Assembly (NCBI GenBank): GCA_038064375.1
Contig: JBBTTF010000001.1
Coordinates: 558,001 to 622,000 of the forward strand
Origin: JBBTTE01 sp038064375
GTDB lineage: Bacteria > Patescibacteriota > Saccharimonadia > Saccharimonadales > UBA4665
DNA length: 64,000 nt
Direction of reading: 5' to 3'
The notes under the pieces were generated by a model. It was given only the letters and a program-made list of their open reading frames with translations, had not been told where the DNA came from and searched no databases. Positions 39,964 through 49,770 of the stretch are shown piece after piece. The first letter of the stretch is position 1, and every line of letters starts with the position of its first letter. A program made the translations under genes and the position numbers.

Positions 39964-41097
39964 TTAGCGCTGCTCGGCATAGTCCTTGACCGCATCTTTG
40001 TAGAGCTCCTCATACTGATCGACAATGTGAGGATAGCTAAACTGCTGAACGTAATCATTAGCCCATTTTTGCCACATAGTCCGTAGCGGCTGGTCATTGA
40101 CTAGGAGTTCTAAGCGACGCCCGAATTCTTCCGTGTCACGCGGGTTAACTATTGATATAGCACCGAGGCCGTGCATTAAGTCGGCGTAACCTGAATTGTT
40201 ACCAGCAATTGTAACTGTGCCGGTGGCCATAGACTCTAGCAAGACTATTCCAAAACTTTCACCATAGAGAGCCGGTGAGCAAAACAAATCGGCATCTGCG
40301 AGCAGTTCTAGCTTTTCTTCCTCGGTAACATAACCTAGGAAGCTGACGTTCTTGAGCTTAAGGTCATCGGCTAGTAGCTCGAGTTTTTCGCGGTCAGGGC
40401 CATCGCCAGCAATTATCAGCTGTGCATCAGGGTTATCCTGTTCTAGTAACTGATAAGCCTGCAAAAGATACTTAACGCCTTTGCGGCGCTCCAAGCGTCC
40501 AATATATAGGACGGTCTTTGTTCCGCTTGGCTTGTGGGACATCCGCGTTGACTGATATTTATCGAGATTGATGCCGTTAGGGATAATCGTAATTGACTTG
40601 TCCGTAAGGCCTGCAGCGTATTCGGCACCTGAGTCGGATACGGCGGTCAAAACATGCAAATACTTCATAACAGATTTGAGGTAGGGCGTGACTACGCGAA
40701 TAACGCTGCGACTCATCATTGTCTCGGGTATTTTGGCGTGGAAGGTAGCAATGTTAACACTTGTAGAGCGCTGCAATAGCTGGCGACTCAATAGAGGCAC
40801 CCAAGGCTCGTGGAAGTGCAGCACATCAAACTTCTCAGCCGCAAGGATTGCATCGATCTCATCAGTATCAACTGTACTGGAAACTTGTCCGGTCGTTTGG
40901 GTAGGTGATCTAAAGTCAGTAGAGCTACCAATAAATATCATATCTGGGTCATCAATAAGCTCGCCACCACGTGGCTTTGGTGTGATGATCTTGACGGTAT
41001 GTCCACGCTCGGTTAGGCCGGATTTTAAAGCCAATACAACTTCTAGCACTCCGCCGTGCTTATTAATGGTATATGGGCAAACTAAGCCTATTTTCAT
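39964..41097 (-). CDS. GT4-family glycosyltransferase B (PimA-like)
   Basis: 377 residues starting MKIGLVCPYTINKHGGVLEV, resembling phosphatidylinositol mannosyltransferase-type enzymes. FDVLHFHEPWVPLLSRQLL near residue 90, VLYIGRLERRKGVKYLLQAY near 195 and SPALYGESFGIVLLESMATG near 285 (EX7E) define the family. It is upstream of glycosyltransferase A and downstream of an alpha/beta hydrolase gene (15 bp gap), giving a likely glycolipid or cell-envelope operon. Donor and acceptor are not determined. Confidence 0.87.
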   Translation of the reverse strand: MKIGLVCPYTINKHGGVLEVVLALKSGLTERGHTVKIITPKPRGGELIDDPDMIFIGSSTDFRSPTQTTGQVSSTVDTDEIDAILAAEKFDVLHFHEPWVPLLSRQLLQRSTSVNIATFHAKIPETMMSRSVIRVVTPYLKSVMKYLHVLTAVSDSGAEYAAGLTDKSITIIPNGINLDKYQSTRMSHKPSGTKTVLYIGRLERRKGVKYLLQAYQLLEQDNPDAQLIIAGDGPDREKLELLADDLKLKNVSFLGYVTEEEKLELLADADLFCSPALYGESFGIVLLESMATGTVTIAGNNSGYADLMHGLGAISIVNPRDTEEFGRRLELLVNDQPLRTMWQKWANDYVQQFSYPHIVDQYEELYKDAVKDYAEQR

Positions 41098-41112
41098 CTT
41101 AGTTAGAGTATA

Positions 41113-42060
41113 TCACTTAGGTAATCTCGTAACGGCACGGCGCAGTCTTGGTGGTATAAAAGGCGCGGCATCCTTTTCGTCGGCCATGACGCTAGGTGCA
41201 TGAGTGCCTAGAGCTATCTCGTCGGTATGAAAGCCGCTGAATACAACTCGCAAGTGTTGTTCAACCAAGTGATTGTCAAAGAAGTGGTCAGCCTTGACCG
41301 AAACATGCCAAACTGGCAAATTGACCCGTATTTTGCAGTTATCAAAAGTTAAGAACTGAACACTTGTGTAGGCCCACGTTCTAACATCGTTGTCATGCCA
41401 AAGTCTTACCTCAACATTTTTAAGGCGTTCTAGGTCTTCGGCATCCGTAGCCTGTGCAAACTTGTGCCTAGCATTATGGGTGCGGCCGTAAAAATTGCGC
41501 AGTATAAAAGGATGTAGTACAACATAGCGAAAGAATAAAGCAGGCAAGCGCATTGATACTATTCGAGACGCTGTCAAATAACCGTAATAACGAGGCTTAC
41601 TGAAGGTAAAGTCATCCTTGTGAGCAAAACCAACCATACTTACCAATAGGGTGACCTTCTTAGCGAGTTCGGGATAGCGCTGCAGCATACGCGTCGTCAC
41701 AACAAACCCAAAACTCATAGCAACAATCATGAGCTTCTTGCGCCGGTATCGAAGCTTAATAAAAGCTGCTAGATAGTCAGCTAAGTTATCAATTGTCGGT
41801 TTTTTGCCAATCCTGTAAAAGCTATCCATACCACCAAAGCCTGGTAGATCAGGTACTGTCACGGTTCCGTAACGGTTTAGGACTTGAGTTAGGCCCCACC
41901 AGCGCTCTAAGCTCGAGTGATGACCGTATATAAACAATATTTCACGGTTGCCAGCTTGTTTGGTCTTAGGGGAGGGCACCTGCATCATACGACCCTCAAG
42001 ACCGTTGATATTCAACGGAACTATGTAGTCTGCGGGATTCTTTGAGGCTTTTTTGGACAT
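41113..42060 (-). CDS. Alpha/beta-hydrolase fold protein
   Basis: A 315-residue protein with FIYGHHSSLERWW (oxyanion hole), VPDLPGFGGMD near residue 82 and a nucleophile elbow AMSFGF near 122, i.e. a Ser nucleophile. A His in VKADHFFDNHL near 265 is a candidate for the triad. Its C terminus has a Pro/Arg-rich tail (FIPPRLRRAVTRLP). It is the first gene of the glycosyltransferase operon and may act on a lipid ester; substrate unknown. It precedes the tRNA-Gln on the opposite strand. Confidence 0.78.
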   Translation of the reverse strand: MSKKASKNPADYIVPLNINGLEGRMMQVPSPKTKQAGNREILFIYGHHSSLERWWGLTQVLNRYGTVTVPDLPGFGGMDSFYRIGKKPTIDNLADYLAAFIKLRYRRKKLMIVAMSFGFVVTTRMLQRYPELAKKVTLLVSMVGFAHKDDFTFSKPRYYGYLTASRIVSMRLPALFFRYVVLHPFILRNFYGRTHNARHKFAQATDAEDLERLKNVEVRLWHDNDVRTWAYTSVQFLTFDNCKIRVNLPVWHVSVKADHFFDNHLVEQHLRVVFSGFHTDEIALGTHAPSVMADEKDAAPFIPPRLRRAVTRLPK

Positions 42061-42135
42061 ACTAGATTGTAAGGAATTAGTGCGATTGTAGCAGCAAACC
42101 CCTGTTTCGTCAAATGGCTAACACCTATATAGTGG

Positions 42136-42164
42136 TTGTGCAGAACGCCTAATTACGCTAAAAT
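42136..42164 (+). promoter_or_regulatory. tRNA-Gln promoter
   Basis: TTGTGC (42136-42141), 17-bp spacer, TAAAAT (42159-42164), 13 bp before the mature tRNA 5' end. Confidence 0.7.
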
Positions 42165-42177
42165 TCAATCTGTTCAT

Positions 42178-42252
42178 TGGGGCGTGGCCAAGTGGTAAGG
42201 CACCAGTTTTTGGTACTGGCATTCGGGGGTTCGAATCCCTCCGCCCCAGCCA
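42178..42252 (+). tRNA. tRNA-Gln (anticodon TTG)
   Basis: Acceptor stem TGGGGCG/CGCCCCA, anticodon stem CCAGT/ACTGG with loop TTTTGGT (anticodon TTG), T arm with TTCGAAT and encoded CCA at 42250-42252. It borders the accessory region that begins with a serine recombinase. Confidence 0.95.
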
Positions 42253-42261
42253 GATGCGACA

Positions 42262-42297
42262 GCAGAATTTGAGACCTATGTCCCTCATTCTGCTTTT
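42262..42297 (+). terminator. tRNA-Gln terminator
   Basis: Stem GCAGAA plus TGAG (42262-42273, with a TT bulge) with CTCA plus TTCTGC (42284-42293), then TTTT. It lies 9 bp after the tRNA. Confidence 0.75.
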
Positions 42298-42325
42298 GCA
42301 TCAGCAAAGAGAGAAATACTAGCAT

Positions 42326-42351
42326 AAAGAGTCGTTTATCCGACTCTTTTT
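42326..42351 (-). terminator. Terminator behind the recombinase gene
   Basis: A 9-bp stem AAAGAGTCG (42326-42334)/CGACTCTTT (42341-42349) with loop TTTATC, flanked by A and T runs, so it can serve both directions. It lies just past the recombinase stop (42354). Confidence 0.8.
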
Positions 42352-42353
42352 GT

Positions 42354-43640
42354 TTAGACGCTTAGTCTGCGGTATATTTGCTTATTTTTTACGAAGAGCG
42401 GTAAGTTTAGTCCTCTTATGAATCCATCTTGTTCATTTATGTTTCCTTGTCTAAGAACATAGCTAGCATAGTTTCTAAAATGTGCTCTTTCGGATGCTTC
42501 AATTCCATGATCCTTAATAAGCTGGCTTGTAACGCGTTTGTATTGTTCGATCTTGTTGAATAATTGCTCGTTTGGCTCAATATCATCGAATTCTCCCGCA
42601 TCTGTCATTGCAAGTATTTGTTCCGTGATCATGGTTGCAGTTATTGAGCGCTCTGCACAGTCAGGGTCTTTTGTAGATTTAGTGCACCTGTAATATACGT
42701 GCCGATTTCTGCCACCATCTGCTCGCTTTTTGAAATGTTCCTCAACCGTTAGCCTTGAGCCGCATGCTCCACAGTAGAATAGATGTTTAAATGGAAACTT
42801 TTTTGATCCCCATGCAGGCTTATCTGGCACAAGCGAATCCATCCTAGCTCGAACAATATCAAAAAGCTCCTTTGTGATTATTGGCGGATGTTTACCTTCA
42901 TATAGCGGACCACCTGCTGGATATTCAAAATAGCCGTAATAGAAAGGATTGGTTAATGTTCTGTAAATCTGACTTAGCGACAATAACGCGCCAGACTTAG
43001 TTCTAAAGTCGATACTGTCCAGCCAGTCCTTAATGGTACGTCCGCTCTGATTCATCAAACCTGAGCGCTCAAATATTTCCTTTATGATTGGCGCACGATC
43101 GTTGTCTAATACTATGTCTCTAACACCACCAAACGCTCTATTTACATAACCTATTGGCACTGCTCCTGGTCGCCATCCCATTTCGCATTTTGCTCTAATA
43201 CCACGTTTTACATTAACGCCTCTATTGTCGTTCTCTAACTTAGCCTGCGAACATAGGATCATAAGAAGGAATTTCTCATTTGGAGTATTACTGAAAGATT
43301 GTCCGAATGTACGAATTCGTTGTAGTCGATTTAAGTCCATAAGGTCGACTAATGAACCGAGATCTCCTGCGTTTCTACTTAGACGATCTGGTGCCCAAGT
43401 AAGTATTGCGTTGAATTTGCCGTTTCGAAGGTCATGGAGGAGTTCGTTGAATACTGGTCTATGTCCAGATTCCTTTGCTGAAAAACTTTCGTTTTTGACC
43501 TCAATAACATTTAAGCTTTCTCTTTCGGCCATAGCCTGCATCTCTTTAATCTGAGAGTCTATTGACATCGCTTGACGTTCGTCAGACTCGCTTGATTTGC
43601 GGGCATATAAACAGTATTTAAGGCTTGGTGATGTCTCCAT
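42354..43640 (-). CDS. Large serine recombinase (site-specific integrase)
   Basis: A 428-residue protein. The N-terminal resolvase/invertase domain has YARKSSESDERQAMSIDSQ with the catalytic Ser (one of the SS pair near residue 15) and WAPDRLSRNAGD near 82 (Arg of the active site). A recombinase domain follows (PIGYVNRAFG ... IFERSGLMNQSGRTIKDWLD ... LSQIYRTLTNPFYYGYFEY), then a zinc ribbon (FYCGACGSRLTVEEH ... YYRCTKSTKDPDCAE) and a helical end. It integrates and excises mobile DNA. It lies at the tRNA-proximal end of the element with a terminator behind it. Confidence 0.93.
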   Translation of the reverse strand: METSPSLKYCLYARKSSESDERQAMSIDSQIKEMQAMAERESLNVIEVKNESFSAKESGHRPVFNELLHDLRNGKFNAILTWAPDRLSRNAGDLGSLVDLMDLNRLQRIRTFGQSFSNTPNEKFLLMILCSQAKLENDNRGVNVKRGIRAKCEMGWRPGAVPIGYVNRAFGGVRDIVLDNDRAPIIKEIFERSGLMNQSGRTIKDWLDSIDFRTKSGALLSLSQIYRTLTNPFYYGYFEYPAGGPLYEGKHPPIITKELFDIVRARMDSLVPDKPAWGSKKFPFKHLFYCGACGSRLTVEEHFKKRADGGRNRHVYYRCTKSTKDPDCAERSITATMITEQILAMTDAGEFDDIEPNEQLFNKIEQYKRVTSQLIKDHGIEASERAHFRNYASYVLRQGNINEQDGFIRGLNLPLFVKNKQIYRRLSV

Positions 43641-43686
43641 AGTAAGGACAACAGTACCGCTGAGCTATCTGTAAGTCTAGGTAATT

Positions 43687-44610
43687 TTAGAGGAGTTTTT
43701 TAAATACTTTTGTAAATTCGTCAGCCTTAGAAACTAGCCATGCAATTAACTCATCTTGCTCTGATTCATTCTGGAAGTTGCCTGATTTCGTAACTATAAC
43801 TCTGCTGGCTTTGCGTTCTGGCAATTCTTGCCAGTCTACGGCGTAACCTAGCTTACTTTCAATTTCTGTTTTCTTCGCTTGTAGTTCGTAGAATAATTCT
43901 GTGTCTTGATATATGTACAGTTCAAGGCCTACATATGAGTCCTGCGTATTTACTTTGGCAGCTAACTTTGCCCGTGTCGAACCAATTCCTATGTTGTACC
44001 AGTGCTGAGGCAACGCTTTACGCCAATTACGAACTAGTTTTCCATTCTGCTCACCATATTCACGAAGTTTCTCCCAGAATGCTTGCTGTTGAAGTTTGAG
44101 GTCGGTCATTTTACTACCACCCGAACCTTGTTGCTTGATTGTTTTTGCCCAGTCGTTCGGCTTAGCTACTATATTAAACCTCGGTGCAGGCAGTGAATCG
44201 GCAATCTTCCATGCTTCAACCTCGATTAAGAAGAAATTTGCACCTTCGGTGGTGTTCTCATTCAACCAGTTGATAGCTTGCTCGTGTTCTTGCCGAGCTC
44301 GTGCAACAACCCATACGCAGATTTCAGCCTGAAGCCCAGATGCGTAAGTTATTAGCTTCCCTAAGTGATCATGATCAGTATTCTCTAGCTGGTTTTCAAT
44401 GACAACCTTGTGGCCATTTTCGTCCTCTGCAAGAATGTCTACATTAAACTGACCTACGCCAACTTCAGTTTGTGCATTCATTAAATCTACACCAATGGTT
44501 TCAGCTAAAAGCTCTAAGCTTTCTGGCAAAGCCAACCACTGCGTAAAGTCGAGTGCTTCATGCTTCCAGATCGTTCTAAGTGGTAATTTTGTTAATCTTG
44601 CTAATTCCAT
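43687..44610 (-). CDS. DUF4268 protein with nuclease-like N-terminal domain
   Basis: A 307-residue protein. The N-terminal ~150 residues have the restriction-endonuclease-like (PD-(D/E)xK) pattern: VGVGQFNVDILAEDENGHKV (Asp) followed by VIENQLENTDHDHLGKLITY, where E-x-Q replaces the usual E-x-K. The C-terminal part (about 175-307), with FWEKLREYGEQNGKL and a YVGLELYIYQD strand, looks like DUF4268. Such proteins often occur next to restriction-modification genes. It is divergent from the hsdMS gene (113-bp gap), so a defence role is likely. Confidence 0.75.
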   Translation of the reverse strand: MELARLTKLPLRTIWKHEALDFTQWLALPESLELLAETIGVDLMNAQTEVGVGQFNVDILAEDENGHKVVIENQLENTDHDHLGKLITYASGLQAEICVWVVARARQEHEQAINWLNENTTEGANFFLIEVEAWKIADSLPAPRFNIVAKPNDWAKTIKQQGSGGSKMTDLKLQQQAFWEKLREYGEQNGKLVRNWRKALPQHWYNIGIGSTRAKLAAKVNTQDSYVGLELYIYQDTELFYELQAKKTEIESKLGYAVDWQELPERKASRVIVTKSGNFQNESEQDELIAWLVSKADEFTKVFKKLL

Positions 44611-44722
44611 AGCTCTATCTTACATCTTTCGCAATGTATTGTGAAAACCTACAAAGTATCCTGTTTAATTAACCTCTTGAAAAGTGTTAGAATAAACTTA
44701 ACGGAAAGGTTTTATAAAATTA

Positions 44723-46918
44723 ATGTCTGAAGATCAAAAAAAGCAACTGCAAACACAATTATGGAATATCGCAAACGAGCTTCGTGGCAAAATGGGGGCC
44801 GATGAGTTCCGTGACTACATTCTTGGTTTCATTTTTTATAAATACCTTTCAGAAAAACTAACATTGTTTGCAGACGAAATTCTCGAGGCTGATAATCGTT
44901 TATATAAAGATCTTGATGAACGAGTTGCTGAAGATGCGTCTATTATTGAGGCCGTCAGAAAAGACGCAATTGACTCTCTTGGCTTCTTTTTAAAACCTGT
45001 CGAACTATTTGGTTATGTAGCCGAACATGGATCGAAGAACGGAAATTTAATCGAGCAACTAGAAAAAACTCTTAATAGCGTTGAGCAAAGTACGTTGGGC
45101 GCTGATAGCGAAGACGATTTCGACAAGCTATTTTCAGAACTTGATCTTAATGCAAACAAACTAGGTAAGACCGTTCATGCGCGGAGCGAGCTAATTTCAA
45201 GGGTATTGGCGCACTTAGATAAAATTGATTTTCGCTTAGAAGATTCGAAAGTTGATATTCTTGGTGATGCGTATGAATATCTAATAAGTCAATTCGCAAG
45301 TGGTGCTGGTAAAAAGGCTGGCGAATTCTATACACCCCAGGAAGTCAGTACTGTCTTAGCAAAAATTGTGACGGCTGGCAAAAAGAAGATTAAGAGCGTA
45401 TACGACCCTACTTGTGGTTCAGGATCTTTATTGCTTCGTGTTGCTAGGCAGGTAGATGAAGTTGGTATGTTTTACGGGCAAGAGATGAATAATACGACTT
45501 ATAATTTGGCCCGCATGAATATGATATTGCACGATGTAAACTTTTCTAAGTTCGACATTCGTCAAGAAGATACACTTGAGCATCCACAACATGCTGAATA
45601 TCGTTTTGAAGCAATAGTGGCTAATCCGCCTTTTAGTGCCAAGTGGTCATCAAACCCCATCCACATGAGTGATGATCGCTTTAGCCAGTACGGAGTTCTT
45701 GCACCGACCAAACCAGCAGACTATGCATTCATTCAGCATATGATCTATCAACTTGACGATAACGGGACAATGGCCGTAGTAATGCCACATGGTGCGCTTT
45801 ATCGCCGAAAGAGTGAAGAAAAGATTCGTAAGCATTTAGTATTTGAGAAAAATTACCTTGATGCGGTAATCGGATTACCTATCAATATATTCTATGGCAC
45901 CGATACACCGACTTGTGTGATGGTATTTAAGAAATGTCGAACAAGTCCTGACGATGTCTTATTTATAGACGCATCTCAAGATTTTGAAAAAGGTACTCAA
46001 AATCGTCTACGCGAAATTGACATTGAGAGAATAACAAAAGCTTATGAATCTAGGATTACAGAAAAGAAATACAGCTATCTAGCACCGATTAAAGAGATCC
46101 AGGCAAACAATTGTGACTTAAATATTGCAAAATATGTCGATACTTCAATAGAGCAACCTGTGATCAATTTGGCTGAGGCTTCCAAAAAACTGGAAGAATC
46201 CGAACGAGCTATGGATGATATGAACTCAAGCATTAAAGACTATTGTGCTCTTCTAGGTATTCCCGAGCCAAAAGGCAACAATCTACCTTTACTTAAAGAT
46301 TACAAATCAGGCGTAATGCAAGATATTTTTAGCGGTAAGATAAGGTTTACAAAGTCAGGTGTCAACTATCCTACTTGGAAAGAATACAAGCTAAAAGATT
46401 TACTGTCAGAAAGAAAACATAGAAATTCTAAAAATGAGTACTCTGAAGTGTTTTCAGTGGCGAAGAATAAAGGTGTTATTAACCAGATCGAACATTTAGG
46501 TCGATCATATTCATCGGACAATATTTCAAATTATAAAGTTGTTCATCCTGACGATGTCATATACACAAAAAGCCCTACCAAAGATTATCCTTATGGGATC
46601 ATCAAACAAAACAAACTTGACCGTTATGGAGTAGTGTCTGTGCTCTACGCTGTATACAAACCCAAGAGTAAAACAATTGGTAGCGTACTTGATCATTACT
46701 TCTCAAATTGGATTAATACGTACAATTATCTGAATCCGCTAATCCACAAAGGTGCAAAAAACACCATGAATATAGGTAACGACGACTTTCTGAATGGCAA
46801 GTCAATATCGCTACCTGTCGATGAAGGCGAGTTTGCCAAAATCTCCGACTTTCTTTCGAGCTTGGATAATAAAATAAAGCTGCTTGAAGACGACAGTAGA
46901 GCGATCTCGCTGGAATAG
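44723..46918 (+). CDS. Type I restriction methyltransferase fused to half-HsdS (HsdM-S)
   Basis: A 731-residue protein. Residues 1-130 are the HsdM N-terminal helical domain (WNIANELRGKMGADEFRDYI). The N6-adenine methylase domain follows, with motif I DPTCGSGSLLLRV near 228 and motif IV NPPF near 300. From about 485, a coiled coil (ASKKLEESERAMDDMNSSIK) leads to KDYKSGVMQDIFSGKIRF near 525, the boundary sequence of HsdS, then a single target-recognition domain (WKEYKLKDLLSERKHRNSKN onward) and the C-terminal SDFLSSLDNKIKLLE region. A separate hsdS is absent. One half-S per chain suggests a dimer reading a symmetric site (inference). Confidence 0.9.
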   Translation: MSEDQKKQLQTQLWNIANELRGKMGADEFRDYILGFIFYKYLSEKLTLFADEILEADNRLYKDLDERVAEDASIIEAVRKDAIDSLGFFLKPVELFGYVAEHGSKNGNLIEQLEKTLNSVEQSTLGADSEDDFDKLFSELDLNANKLGKTVHARSELISRVLAHLDKIDFRLEDSKVDILGDAYEYLISQFASGAGKKAGEFYTPQEVSTVLAKIVTAGKKKIKSVYDPTCGSGSLLLRVARQVDEVGMFYGQEMNNTTYNLARMNMILHDVNFSKFDIRQEDTLEHPQHAEYRFEAIVANPPFSAKWSSNPIHMSDDRFSQYGVLAPTKPADYAFIQHMIYQLDDNGTMAVVMPHGALYRRKSEEKIRKHLVFEKNYLDAVIGLPINIFYGTDTPTCVMVFKKCRTSPDDVLFIDASQDFEKGTQNRLREIDIERITKAYESRITEKKYSYLAPIKEIQANNCDLNIAKYVDTSIEQPVINLAEASKKLEESERAMDDMNSSIKDYCALLGIPEPKGNNLPLLKDYKSGVMQDIFSGKIRFTKSGVNYPTWKEYKLKDLLSERKHRNSKNEYSEVFSVAKNKGVINQIEHLGRSYSSDNISNYKVVHPDDVIYTKSPTKDYPYGIIKQNKLDRYGVVSVLYAVYKPKSKTIGSVLDHYFSNWINTYNYLNPLIHKGAKNTMNIGNDDFLNGKSISLPVDEGEFAKISDFLSSLDNKIKLLEDDSRAISLE

Positions 46919-46924
46919 TGATTT

Positions 46925-49753
46925 ATGAGTACGCAATCTGAACAAACACTAGAAAATAATCTTGTAGCTCAACTTGAAGAGATGCGATATGAGCGAGTCT
47001 CTATTAGTGACGAGTCTTCGTTGCTCAGAAACCTAAAGAATAAACTAGAACAACACAACAAGATTACTTTTACCGAAAAAGAGTTTGCGAAAATTCTGAA
47101 TCATCTCAGTAAAGGTAGTGTTTTTGACAGGGCTCATATCCTACGTGATCATATGCATCTTGTAAGAGACGATAACTCAAGCGCTTATATAGAATTCTTC
47201 AATACTCGTGAATGGTGTCAGAACCAATTTCAAGTAACGAACCAAGTTACGATGGAGGGCAGTTATAAGAACCGTTACGATGTTACGATACTTATCAACG
47301 GGCTGCCTCTTGTACAAATTGAACTAAAACGTCGTGGTCTTGAGTTGAAGGAAGCCTTCAATCAAACAAACCGCTACCAACGCCATAGCTACGATTCATC
47401 GTATGGTCTATTTCAATACATTCAGATATTTGTTATTAGTAACGGTGTAAACACAAAGTACTACGCAAATAATCGTAAGCAGTCATTCAAATTCACAAGC
47501 TTCTGGGCTGACAAAGACAATAACCGAATCACCAAGCTTGAAGAATTCGCCAAAGTATTCTTAGAAAAATGCCATGTCGCTAAAATGGTGGCTAAATATA
47601 CAGTCCTTGCAGAGAACAAGACACTAATGCTCCTTCGTCCCTACCAATTTTATGCAGCCGAAGCCATTGTTGAGCGCGTAAAAAATAGCACAAAGAACGG
47701 CTATATTTGGCACACCACTGGTTCTGGTAAAACGCTCACATCATTTAAGGCGAGTCAGATACTTGTTGATATCCCCGAAGTGCATAAGGTTGTATTCGTA
47801 GTTGACCGCAACGACCTTGATACACAAACAATAAAAGAATTTAACAACTTCAAAGAAGGCAGCGTTGATGGCACAGATGACACAAAACAACTCGTTAAGC
47901 AGTTCAACGGTGACTCAAAACTAATAGTTACGACCATACAAAAGCTCAACACAGCAATAAGCCGTGATCACCATCTTGCTAAGATGGATAATCTGCGCGA
48001 TGAAAAGATTGTCTTTATTTTTGATGAATGTCACCGAAGCCAGTTCGGTGAAACGCATAAACGAATTACAGAATATTTTACTAACCACCAGTTGTTTGGC
48101 TTTACTGGAACACCAATATTTGCAGAGAATGCCAGCGGCAATACTTTTGGCAAACGTACTACAGCGCAGTTATTTGACGAGTGCTTGCACAAGTATGTAA
48201 TCACAGATGCAATCGGCGACGAGAACGTGCTGAAGTTTTCTGTTGAGTATGTTGGTAAATACCGCGAAAAAGCCAACAGTGCTAATGCAATAGATATTGA
48301 TGTAGAAGCAATCGATACCAAAGAACTGATGGAATCGCCTCAGCGCCTAAGTAAAATCACTGACTATATTATCGCCAACCACGATCGCAAGACTCACTCA
48401 CGCGAGTTCACTGGCATGTTCTGTGTCGCAAGTGTGGATGTATTGACCAAGTACTACGAGTTGTTTAGGACCAAGAAAGCCGAAGGTGCTCATAATCTAA
48501 AGGTTGCAACAATCTTTACATACAGCGCAAACGAAGACGACAAAGATGCTAACGGCTTACTAGACGAAGATATTCAGATAGACATTACCGCAGGGATGAA
48601 CGCGCACACGCGTGACAAACTCGAAAGCTATATTGCAGACTACAATGCTATGTTTGGCACTAATTTCACTACTAAGGATAGTAAGAGCTTTTATAATTAC
48701 TACCGCGACATCGCTACACGCGTAAAGAACCGCGAGGTAGATATTTTACTAGTAGTTAATATGTTCCTTACTGGTTTTGATAGTCCTACACTTAACACGC
48801 TCTACGTTGACAAGAACTTACGCTATCATGGCTTGTTGCAAGCCTACTCACGCACTAACCGTATTTTGAATGAACAAAAATCACAAGGTAATATTGTCGT
48901 ATTCCGTAATCTTAAGAAGGCTACAGACGATGCTATAGCGTTATTCAGTAATAAAGATGCCCAAGAGATTATCTTTATGCATCCGTATGAGGTGTACCTA
49001 GAAGAGTTTAATAACGCACTCGCAGAAATGCAAAAGCTAACACCAACTCCGGATGATGTGGATATTTTGCATGGAGAAGAACAAGAACTACGGTTCGTTA
49101 CTAACTTCCGTGAACTGATGCGTATACGAAACGTATTACTTTCGTTTGCCGACTTTAAGTTTGATGATACCAACATGTCCGCCCAAACATTTGAAGACTT
49201 TAAGAGCAAGTACTTAGATATTTACGATAAAGTACGTAGCGACCAAGAAAAAGAAAAGGTATCAATACTTGAGGATGTTGACTTTGAGCTCGAACTAATA
49301 CGTCGTGACGAAATAAACGTTGATTATATTATTCGCTTGCTTGCACAGTTGGTTGGAGCAAGCGAAGAACAAAAGGCCAAGATTCTTGGTGGCATACAGA
49401 ACACACTTGCAGGTGATGCCGTACTTCGTAGCAAGCGTGAGCTAATCGAAAAGTTTATTGCCAAAAATATTCCCGATATTACTGATGCCGATGACGTTGC
49501 TGGTGAGTTCGATACCTTCTGGTCCGCTGAACGCGCTAAGGCCTTTGAAGCTATGTGCGTAGAAGAAGGCTTGATGAATGACCAGCTACAGAAGCTGATC
49601 AATGACTACCTATTCACTGGGCGTAAACCTCGTCGTAACGAGCTTGCTGCCACCCTAAAAGAGAAGCCAAAGATCCTAGAGCGAGACTCGGTTATTACAA
49701 AGATTAGCAAGAAGCTAAACAACTTTATCGAAACCTTTGTAGAAGGTATATAA
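46925..49753 (+). CDS. hsdR: Type I restriction endonuclease subunit HsdR
   Basis: A 942-residue protein. The N-terminal nuclease domain includes RYDVTILINGLPLVQIELKR near residues 118-137 (D-x(n)-E-x-K). The SF2 translocase has Walker A HTTGSGKTLTSF near 263, DECHRSQFG near 366, FTGTPIF and, in the second RecA fold, LLVVNMFLTGFDSPTLNTLY with QAYSRTNR. A long helical C-terminal domain follows to bind the methylase complex. It cleaves unmodified DNA after ATP-driven translocation. It starts 6 nt after the HsdMS stop. Full length, so the system looks intact. Confidence 0.95.
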   Translation: MSTQSEQTLENNLVAQLEEMRYERVSISDESSLLRNLKNKLEQHNKITFTEKEFAKILNHLSKGSVFDRAHILRDHMHLVRDDNSSAYIEFFNTREWCQNQFQVTNQVTMEGSYKNRYDVTILINGLPLVQIELKRRGLELKEAFNQTNRYQRHSYDSSYGLFQYIQIFVISNGVNTKYYANNRKQSFKFTSFWADKDNNRITKLEEFAKVFLEKCHVAKMVAKYTVLAENKTLMLLRPYQFYAAEAIVERVKNSTKNGYIWHTTGSGKTLTSFKASQILVDIPEVHKVVFVVDRNDLDTQTIKEFNNFKEGSVDGTDDTKQLVKQFNGDSKLIVTTIQKLNTAISRDHHLAKMDNLRDEKIVFIFDECHRSQFGETHKRITEYFTNHQLFGFTGTPIFAENASGNTFGKRTTAQLFDECLHKYVITDAIGDENVLKFSVEYVGKYREKANSANAIDIDVEAIDTKELMESPQRLSKITDYIIANHDRKTHSREFTGMFCVASVDVLTKYYELFRTKKAEGAHNLKVATIFTYSANEDDKDANGLLDEDIQIDITAGMNAHTRDKLESYIADYNAMFGTNFTTKDSKSFYNYYRDIATRVKNREVDILLVVNMFLTGFDSPTLNTLYVDKNLRYHGLLQAYSRTNRILNEQKSQGNIVVFRNLKKATDDAIALFSNKDAQEIIFMHPYEVYLEEFNNALAEMQKLTPTPDDVDILHGEEQELRFVTNFRELMRIRNVLLSFADFKFDDTNMSAQTFEDFKSKYLDIYDKVRSDQEKEKVSILEDVDFELELIRRDEINVDYIIRLLAQLVGASEEQKAKILGGIQNTLAGDAVLRSKRELIEKFIAKNIPDITDADDVAGEFDTFWSAERAKAFEAMCVEEGLMNDQLQKLINDYLFTGRKPRRNELAATLKEKPKILERDSVITKISKKLNNFIETFVEGI

Positions 49754-49770
49754 CCGAACCCCTGCAAGAA

